Assembly: GCA_029779695.1 (NCBI GenBank) | Contig: JAKPAB010000200.1 | Location: forward strand, 62,001-126,000 | Direction of reading: 5' to 3' | Source of the DNA: Bacillota bacterium | GTDB lineage: Bacteria > Bacillota > Clostridia > Lachnospirales > Lachnospiraceae | Length of the DNA: 64,000 bases | Part shown: positions 58,732-64,000 of the stretch, piece after piece | How positions within the stretch are numbered: position 1 is the stretch's first letter | Layout of the letters: each line of letters starts with the position of its first letter | Notes under the pieces: generated by a model | The model's database searches: none | What the model saw: only the letters and a program-made list of their open reading frames with translations | What the model was told of the DNA's origin: nothing | Translations under genes and position numbers: made by a program

Positions 58732-59640
58732 TTAGTCTAAAAACATCTTAAATGCCTTATATTCCATACCACTTTTTATATATAGTGCCTTAAAACTATG
58801 ACTTGAATCATAAACTCTAAATATTTCATTTTCTGAGCTATTTCTAACTTTGATGTCTGTTTTATCAAAATCTATATCTGTGTCATTAAGTCTGTTTCCA
58901 TTGTTCATGAAAAAATCGCCATCCTGTGTTGTACATATGGCTTGATACATGTAGAACAGCTCGTCCAAAGGTCTAAGATATGAATAGGCTTCATCTGTAT
59001 CCATTCCTCTTAAATCCGAAAGACTTACCAGATCACTTTCGTTAAATGAATCTGTCTCCGTCCTTCTAAGCTTTGTCATACAAGCACAGCTTCCAAGTTC
59101 TTCGCCTATATCCTTGCATAAAGTCCTTATATAAGTACCCTTCTGGCAGGTAATCCTTAATGTAACATCAGGTAGATCAATAGAAATCACCTCAATATTT
59201 TCTATATGAAGATTAACCGGTTTTCTCTCTACCGTTATACCCTCTCTTGCAAGGTCATAAAGTTTTTTGCCATTTATCTTCTTCGCCGAATACATAGGAG
59301 GGATCTGCGTAATATCACCAATAAATTTATTGACAGCTTTTCTAATGGTTTCATCATCACATGAGAATGGCATCTCTTTTGTAATTGTACCAGTTATGTC
59401 CTCAGTATCCGTAGTGATACCCAATCTAAGAGTGGTCTCATATTGCTTAAAAGCCTCCGGAAGAACCGATACTGCCTTAGTTGCCTTGTTAACGCACACA
59501 AGGAGAACTCCGGTAGCCATTGGATCTAATGTGCCAGTGTGTCCAATTTTTTTTGTATTAAATACTTTTCTCAGAATAGCTACCACATCAAACGATGTAT
59601 AACCTTCCGGTTTATCAATTGCTATAAATCCGCTTCTCAT
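58732..59640 (-). CDS. truB: tRNA pseudouridine55 synthase
   Basis: 302 residues. Makes pseudouridine at position 55 of the tRNA T-loop. Seen: GFIAIDKPEGYTSFDVVA, GHTGTLDPMATGVLLVC with the catalytic Asp, YETTLRLGITTDTEDITG, GDITQIPPMYSAKKINGKKL, CQKGTYIRTLCKDIGEEL. The C-terminal ~70 residues form a small extra domain. Its weak ribosome site GAGATT directly follows the U-tract of the hairpin at 59646-59674. Confidence 0.96.
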   Translation of the reverse strand: MRSGFIAIDKPEGYTSFDVVAILRKVFNTKKIGHTGTLDPMATGVLLVCVNKATKAVSVLPEAFKQYETTLRLGITTDTEDITGTITKEMPFSCDDETIRKAVNKFIGDITQIPPMYSAKKINGKKLYDLAREGITVERKPVNLHIENIEVISIDLPDVTLRITCQKGTYIRTLCKDIGEELGSCACMTKLRRTETDSFNESDLVSLSDLRGMDTDEAYSYLRPLDELFYMYQAICTTQDGDFFMNNGNRLNDTDIDFDKTDIKVRNSSENEIFRVYDSSHSFKALYIKSGMEYKAFKMFLD

Positions 59641-59645
59641 AATCT

Positions 59646-59674
59646 CAAAAAAGGGATACGTTTTCCGTATCCCT
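59646..59674 (-). terminator. Intercistronic terminator between nrnA and truB
   Basis: Minus strand: AGGGATACG (59674-... ) GAAAA loop CGTATCCCT, a perfect 9 bp stem, then TTTTTT running straight into GAGATT and the truB ATG. The AG of the nrnA stop codon TAG forms the first two stem bases. Reading the other way the hairpin has no U-tract. Confidence 0.88.
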
Positions 59675-60629
59675 ATAATCTTTCTTTAATTTCTTTGGTT
59701 ATAATATTTTTAAACTCTTCAGGGCTCATAGACACGGTGCAACCTGCTGCTTTTGCGTGTCCGCCACCATTATATTTTGATGCGATCAATGCTAGATTAA
59801 CATCGCCTGACGCTCTTAAACTAACCTTTAGATCATGATCATCAGTTTCATAGCAAAAACAGGCGACCTCCACATCTTTAGTGGATCGAAGCATTGCAAC
59901 AATTCCTTCGAGATGCTTAGGCATAACATTATATTGTTTCATCTCTTCCATAGTAATATTACAAAAGATTATTTTCCCATCCAATAAAAGCTCAGCTTTA
60001 AGAAGTGCTACTCCAAGAATTCTATTTTGTTCAAAAGTCTTTTCACTAAAAGTATGATCTGCAATATATGGATAGTCGATTCCCTTATCCATTAACACAC
60101 CAGCCACATACATAGTATGAGATGATGTACATGAATATTGAAACTGACCTGTATCACTTATAAGACCGCAGTATAGGCATTCAGCAATTTGTTCTGTAAT
60201 AAGCTTCTGATTCATTCTGTCAAAAACCATTTCACAAGTACTGCTATTATGTGGCTCTATCTCATTAATATCAGCAAATGCGGAATTACTCAAATGATGA
60301 TCTATGCAGAAAGTACTTTTTGCATTCTTAAAAAATTCAGACGAAGGTCCTAGCCTATCTAAATCTCCACAATCTAATACAATAAATATATCAAATGCTT
60401 CCTGTGTTGTCCCAGGCTCTTCTATTTTATCAGAATTTCTAAGAAATTTGTAAATATTAGGAATCTCTTGAAGAAAAACATGAATATCTCCATCAGGCAC
60501 ATTATCACAAAGATAATTATAAACGGCTAAAGAAGAACCAATGCAATCTCCGTCTGGTCTCACATGCCCGCCTATCCCTATTCTTTTCTTTCCCTTAACT
60601 GCATCTAGAATGCTTGTCATATAAACCAT
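59673..60629 (-). CDS. nrnA: Bifunctional oligoribonuclease / PAP phosphatase NrnA
   Basis: 318 residues (ATG 60629 or 60620). DHH-DHHA1 phosphoesterase degrading short RNAs and 3'-phosphoadenosine 5'-phosphate. Seen: RIGIGGHVRPDGDCIGSSLA, FDIFIVLDCGDLDRLG, STFCIDHHLSNSAF (DHH), CLYCGLISDTGQFQYSCT, and the DHHA1 glycine-rich YNGGGHAKAAGCTV. Follows rbfA by 30 bases; infB-rbfA-nrnA-truB-ribF is a classic order. Confidence 0.94.
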   Translation of the reverse strand: MVYMTSILDAVKGKKRIGIGGHVRPDGDCIGSSLAVYNYLCDNVPDGDIHVFLQEIPNIYKFLRNSDKIEEPGTTQEAFDIFIVLDCGDLDRLGPSSEFFKNAKSTFCIDHHLSNSAFADINEIEPHNSSTCEMVFDRMNQKLITEQIAECLYCGLISDTGQFQYSCTSSHTMYVAGVLMDKGIDYPYIADHTFSEKTFEQNRILGVALLKAELLLDGKIIFCNITMEEMKQYNVMPKHLEGIVAMLRSTKDVEVACFCYETDDHDLKVSLRASGDVNLALIASKYNGGGHAKAAGCTVSMSPEEFKNIITKEIKERL

Positions 60630-60659
60630 CCCATCAATCTTCTGTATAATATATCCCGA

Positions 60660-61040
60660 TTATTCCTCATCTTCTGAGTCATTTTGGTCTTCTGCATTAA
60701 CATCATCAATTATCTTAGACATTCTTACGCCATACTCAATAGAATCATCTTCCAAAAATATCAGTTCCGGTGTGTTTCTAAGATTAACTGTCATGGCAAG
60801 CTCATGCCTTATAAAACCAGAAGAACTTTTAAGTCCGTCCATGGTTTTCTTTCTGGCATCACCATCTCCTAAAACACTTATATATATCTTGCATGTTTTA
60901 AGATCAGGTGCGACCTCAACAGAAGTTACGCTTGTCATAATACTGATTCTAGGATCTTTAACCTTATCTCTAATGATTACAGAGAGTTCACGCCTGACCT
61001 CTTCATTAATCCTTATATTTTTTATACTGTTTTTTCTCAA
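60660..61040 (-). CDS. rbfA: Ribosome-binding factor A
   Basis: 126 residues, TTG start at 61040 with AGGAG eight bases upstream. KH-fold factor for late 30S maturation. Seen: RINEEVRRELSVIIRDKVKD, RISIMTSVTSVEVAPDLKTC, IYISVLGDGDARKKTMDG and FIRHELAMTVNLRNTPELIF. Short acidic C-terminus (EDQNDSEDEE). Nine bases after infB. Confidence 0.94.
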   Translation of the reverse strand: MRKNSIKNIRINEEVRRELSVIIRDKVKDPRISIMTSVTSVEVAPDLKTCKIYISVLGDGDARKKTMDGLKSSSGFIRHELAMTVNLRNTPELIFLEDDSIEYGVRMSKIIDDVNAEDQNDSEDEE

Positions 61041-61049
61041 AGCTTACTC

Positions 61050-63998
61050 CTATCTCGGAACCTCAACCATGATATATGTCTCCATGGTATCGCCTTCCTT
61101 GATGTCATTAAATCCATCGAGAACAACTCCGCATTCAAATCCTTCTCTGACTTCCTTAACATCATCTTTCATACGTTTAAGAGAAGAAAGATTGTCATCA
61201 TAGATAACATTGCCATCTCTCATTAGCCTAATCTTACATCCTCTATTGAATGTACCATCGGTTATAAATGATCCGGCAATCGCACCTACCTTTGAAGAAC
61301 GGAATATCTGACGTACCTCGCCATGTCCTATAACTTTTTCTTCATATATTGGTTCTAGCATTCCCTTCATGGCACGTTCAACATCTTCGATAGCGTTATA
61401 GATTACATTATAGAGATGGATGTCTACCCCTTCTCGCTCTGCTATATCCTTCGCAACAGCATCAGGTCTTACATTAAATCCTATGATAATCGCATTAGAC
61501 GCAGATGCAAGAACAACATCGCTTTCATTTATAGAACCTACTCCACCATGGATAATCTTAACAACAACCTCTTCATTGGATAATTTTTCCAATGACTGCC
61601 TAACTGCCTGAACAGAGCCCTGTACATCAGCCTTGACGATAATGCAAAGATCCTTTACATTGCCAGACTGAACCTGAGAGAAAAGATTATCAAGAGACAT
61701 TCTGCTTCTGCTCTCTTCAACAAGTCTGTTTTTCTCTTCGTTTAAAAATGCCTGAGCAAATGCTCTGGTTTCTTTATCTGAATCCTGAGCTACAAACATC
61801 TCACCTGCATTAGGAACTTCATTAAGGCCCTGAATCTCTACAGGAGTAGAAGGTCCGGCAGCTTTAACTCTTCTTCCATTATCGTCTATCATAGCTCTGA
61901 CTTTGCCGAAAGAACTTCCTGCTGATATAGGATCTCCAACATGAAGTGTTCCCTTCTGAACAAGTACAGTAGCAACTACACCCTTTCCCCTGTCAAGCTG
62001 AGACTCAATAACAAGACCTCTTGCTTTTCTCTTAGGGTTGGCCTTAAGTTCAAGTACATCTGCAGTAAGAAGAATCATCTCCAAAAGCTCATCTATTCCC
62101 TCATGAGTTTTTGCTGAAACAGGTACAAACGTTGTGCTTCCACCCCAATCTTCAGGAATAAGCTCATATTCTGAAAGCTCCTGCTTTACTCTCTCTATGT
62201 TGGCACCCGGTTTATCAATCTTATTAACAGCAACTATAACTTCTACGCCTGCAGCCTTGGCATGGTTAATAGCCTCAACTGTCTGAGGCATTACTCCATC
62301 GTCTGCTGCAACAACAAGAATTGCAATATCTGTTGAGCTGGCACCTCTCATACGCATAGCCGTAAATGCTTCATGACCAGGTGTGTCCAAAAATGTAATC
62401 TTATGTCCATTTACGTTAACTACATATGCACCTATTGCCTGAGTAATACCACCAGCCTCACGGTCTGTAACCTTAGTATTTCTAATTGCATCCAGAAGTG
62501 ATGTTTTACCATGATCTACATGACCCATGACACATACAACTGGAGCTCTCTCTACAAGAGTATCCTCTGCATCATCATCTTCCTTAAGCATCTCTTTTAT
62601 AATATCAATCTTTTCCTCATGCTCGCAAAGTATTTCATATTCCAAAGCTATATTTTCAGCTTTTTCGTAAGGAAGATCTGTATTGATAGTGAGTATTACA
62701 GCTTTTGCAAACATATCTTTTATTATAGTAGTAGGCTGAATCTTCATCTTATCTGCAAGATCTCTTACTGTAATATGATCCGGTATCTTAATTGACTTAA
62801 CTTCTTCTTCAACAATCTTTGTCTGCTCTGGTGCCTTGTTTTTCTTCTTACCACCATTTTTTTCAAGATTAATAAAATGAGTATTTTCAGGCTTGCCCGT
62901 ACGATTATTATTTTTCTTAGCCTTTTTGCCCAGTCTCTGATTTGGTTTTGATTCCTTCTTATCAACATTCTGAGCAGGTGTAGCCTGGCCCCCCTGATTA
63001 TTCTGATGTTTTGAGAACTTACCTGTATTTCTATCTACAGCGTGGTCCTTTTTTTCAAACTTTCTATCGTCTTTTCTGTCATTATTTGAAGAAGGCTTGG
63101 TATTATTATTTTGAGACGGTCTGTCACTACGTCTTTTCTCATCATTATTATTTGAATGATGCATCTTGTTTACATTTTTAGCTGCATCAGCATTATTATT
63201 AGAACGTACTTCCGTATTATGTACTTCCTTCGTATGGGATTCCTGTGCATGTGCTCCAGGCGTATGTGCATCGGATACATGAGCTTCTGTAGTGCGTGAA
63301 TCTGCACTATAGGCTTTTCTACTCTTCATTTCCTGCTTTTTCTGTTCTTCTAGTGTGGGTTCGCCAACCCTTGTTCCATCTTCTCTTATAGGTCCATGTC
63401 CGCCTCTTGGCTTGATCATAGGTCTATATGTGTTAGCAGTAGATGCATTTCTATTATTCTGTCCCTGATGTCTGGCTCCTTGCCTGTTCTGATTTTTTCT
63501 ATTTTCATCGGACGAAAACTTATGATTTTGTTTATTATTATTGTTATTACTGCTACTATTGCCGCTGTTGATGCTATTGTTGCTGTTATTACTATTATTT
63601 CTATTATTTCTATTATTGCTATTGTCATTATGAGAATTTCTTGAATACTGGACATTAAAAACAGCTGATATTGAAGACTTCTTCTTCTTGGACGCTTCAG
63701 AATCAGAATTATCGTGATTCTTTGCCTGATTATCAGATGGGATTACCGCTTTTTCTTTTCTAACTTCTATATCAGGAGAAACTGCATTCTCCTGGACTTT
63801 AGCATCAGAAGTTATCGTCTTCTCCTGGACTTTAGCTTTAGTTTCCTTTTTCATGTTGTTTCTGACCTTGTCGGCAACAACATCGTCTATACTGTTCTGT
63901 GCTTTTACGGTGATCCCTTCTGCCGCAAGGAATGAGACCACATCTTTTGATTGGACATCGATTTCCTTTGCAAGGGCGCTTATTCTGATTTTTGCCAT
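61050..63998 (-). CDS. infB: Translation initiation factor IF-2 with repeat-rich N-terminus
   Basis: 982 residues; complete, as [19 protein letters not shown] is the family N-terminus; its ribosome site lies at or beyond the window edge. GTPase placing fMet-tRNA in the ribosome. A short IF2-N helical domain (1-48), a ~350-residue low-complexity region (~50-400), a second IF2-N domain (~402-452, [20 protein letters not shown]), then GTPase with GHVDHGKT (492-499), DTPGHEAF and NKID, and domains II-IV. The variable region holds an 11-residue tandem repeat, an Asn-rich run and His-containing pentads. Confidence 0.97.
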   Translation of the reverse strand: MAKIRISALAKEIDVQSKDVVSFLAAEGITVKAQNSIDDVVADKVRNNMKKETKAKVQEKTITSDAKVQENAVSPDIEVRKEKAVIPSDNQAKNHDNSDSEASKKKKSSISAVFNVQYSRNSHNDNSNNRNNRNNSNNSNNSINSGNSSSNNNNNKQNHKFSSDENRKNQNRQGARHQGQNNRNASTANTYRPMIKPRGGHGPIREDGTRVGEPTLEEQKKQEMKSRKAYSADSRTTEAHVSDAHTPGAHAQESHTKEVHNTEVRSNNNADAAKNVNKMHHSNNNDEKRRSDRPSQNNNTKPSSNNDRKDDRKFEKKDHAVDRNTGKFSKHQNNQGGQATPAQNVDKKESKPNQRLGKKAKKNNNRTGKPENTHFINLEKNGGKKKNKAPEQTKIVEEEVKSIKIPDHITVRDLADKMKIQPTTIIKDMFAKAVILTINTDLPYEKAENIALEYEILCEHEEKIDIIKEMLKEDDDAEDTLVERAPVVCVMGHVDHGKTSLLDAIRNTKVTDREAGGITQAIGAYVVNVNGHKITFLDTPGHEAFTAMRMRGASSTDIAILVVAADDGVMPQTVEAINHAKAAGVEVIVAVNKIDKPGANIERVKQELSEYELIPEDWGGSTTFVPVSAKTHEGIDELLEMILLTADVLELKANPKRKARGLVIESQLDRGKGVVATVLVQKGTLHVGDPISAGSSFGKVRAMIDDNGRRVKAAGPSTPVEIQGLNEVPNAGEMFVAQDSDKETRAFAQAFLNEEKNRLVEESRSRMSLDNLFSQVQSGNVKDLCIIVKADVQGSVQAVRQSLEKLSNEEVVVKIIHGGVGSINESDVVLASASNAIIIGFNVRPDAVAKDIAEREGVDIHLYNVIYNAIEDVERAMKGMLEPIYEEKVIGHGEVRQIFRSSKVGAIAGSFITDGTFNRGCKIRLMRDGNVIYDDNLSSLKRMKDDVKEVREGFECGVVLDGFNDIKEGDTMETYIMVEVPR
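63201..63290 (-). repeat. Six pentapeptide repeats with histidine in IF-2
   Basis: Residues 237-266 of IF-2 read [30 protein letters not shown]: five-residue period with His (Arg in the last) at position 4 and mostly Ala/Ser/Val before it. At DNA level this is a degenerate 15-base repeat. Confidence 0.75.
63528..63635 (-). repeat. Asn-rich trinucleotide-like repeat in IF-2
   Basis: Residues 122-157 of IF-2 are mostly Asn with Ser, Arg and Ile. On the plus strand the DNA is a run of att/gtt/ctattatt-type triplets, so it is prone to length change by slippage in steps of three. Confidence 0.8.
63771..63836 (-). repeat. 33-base tandem duplication in IF-2
   Basis: Two adjacent 11-residue units, [11 protein letters not shown] (55-65) and [11 protein letters not shown] (66-76). 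The first 17 bases of each unit are identical (63820-63836 and 63787-63803); the rest has diverged. Confidence 0.85.
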
Positions 63999-64000
63999 TT

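Noticed and set aside
63528-63660. CRISPR-like or microsatellite array
   Set aside because: Triplet repeats are in frame inside infB with no spacer structure; they encode Asn runs.
61050-63998. infB cut by the window edge
   Set aside because: The protein begins with the usual IF-2 N-terminus at 63998; only upstream signals are missing.
1-64000. tRNA, rRNA, insertion sequences, prophage or defence genes
   Set aside because: I looked for T-loop-like sequences, transposase and integrase motifs, and repeat arrays and saw none.

Overview
The window is AT-rich (roughly one third G+C by eye, not computed) and looks like a chromosomal core region of an anaerobic, low-GC Firmicute, most likely a Lachnospiraceae-type Clostridium relative. 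The reasons are the short HisG plus HisZ pair, the neighbouring IspH and S1 genes that are often one fused protein in Clostridia, a full Rnf complex, a biotin-dependent sodium-pump decarboxylase operon, and GerW, RemA, FakA/Asp23, RqcH and ScpA/ScpB neighbourhoods typical of that group. Every supported gene, about 67 of them, is on the minus strand, so transcription runs from high to low coordinates throughout. Genes are tightly packed and often overlap by 1 to 30 bases; no stretch of 300 bases lacks a gene. I saw no rRNA, tRNA, CRISPR array, insertion sequence, prophage or plasmid gene.

Layout in order of transcription, from the right: infB-rbfA-nrnA-(terminator)-truB-ribF (63998 to 57787); an NlpC/P60 cell-wall hydrolase; rpsO; pnp-scpA-scpB ending in a terminator; a five-gene operon from 52469 to 47313 (MmdA-like carboxyltransferase, lipoprotein-OadG fusion, biotin carrier, OadB pump, OadA-type carboxyltransferase); rpiR-baiN-like-cmk-ispH-rpsA-cheR (47174 to 41572); yprB; the Rnf operon rnfCDGEAB (40364 to 35239); proB-5FCL-proA-miaB-NusGII-Gx transporter-ruvA-ruvB (35067 to 28215); zapA-U32 peptidase-ftsW/rodA-PBP-hypothetical-DUF2953-gerW (28144 to 20879); rpmB; asp23-fakA-like-recG-rqcH (20365 to 14496); yicC-remA-gmk-rpoZ-rimO-pgsA-cinA(C)-rsmD-coaD-coiled-coil protein (14410 to 8158); a HAD phosphatase and an RluA-type pseudouridine synthase; recU; and hisZ-hisG-hisD-hisB-HisF-like/HisIE fusion followed by a 3'-incomplete RNase E/G gene.

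Functionally the window combines translation and RNA maturation (IF-2, RbfA, TruB, S1, S15, L28, PNPase, RimO, MiaB, RsmD, RNase E/G), recombination and chromosome segregation (RecU, RuvAB, RecG, ScpAB), cell wall and division (ZapA, FtsW/RodA, PBP, NlpC), histidine and proline synthesis, and two membrane systems that both move Na+ or H+ (Rnf and the decarboxylase pump). Together these two could couple ferredoxin/NAD and carboxylic-acid energy to one ion gradient.

I did not find a wholly new defence or mobile system; this is mostly core genome. The points most worth following are: (1) a HisF-like half-degenerate barrel, lacking both catalytic aspartates, fused to HisIE; (2) a sodium-pump operon carrying two different carboxyltransferase types, like a transcarboxylase joined to a membrane pump, with an OadG that is also a lipoprotein; (3) three intercistronic hairpins whose U-tract runs directly into the ribosome binding site of the next gene; (4) a cysteine-rich tail on RnfE; and (5) periodic low-complexity repeats in the IF-2 N-terminus.
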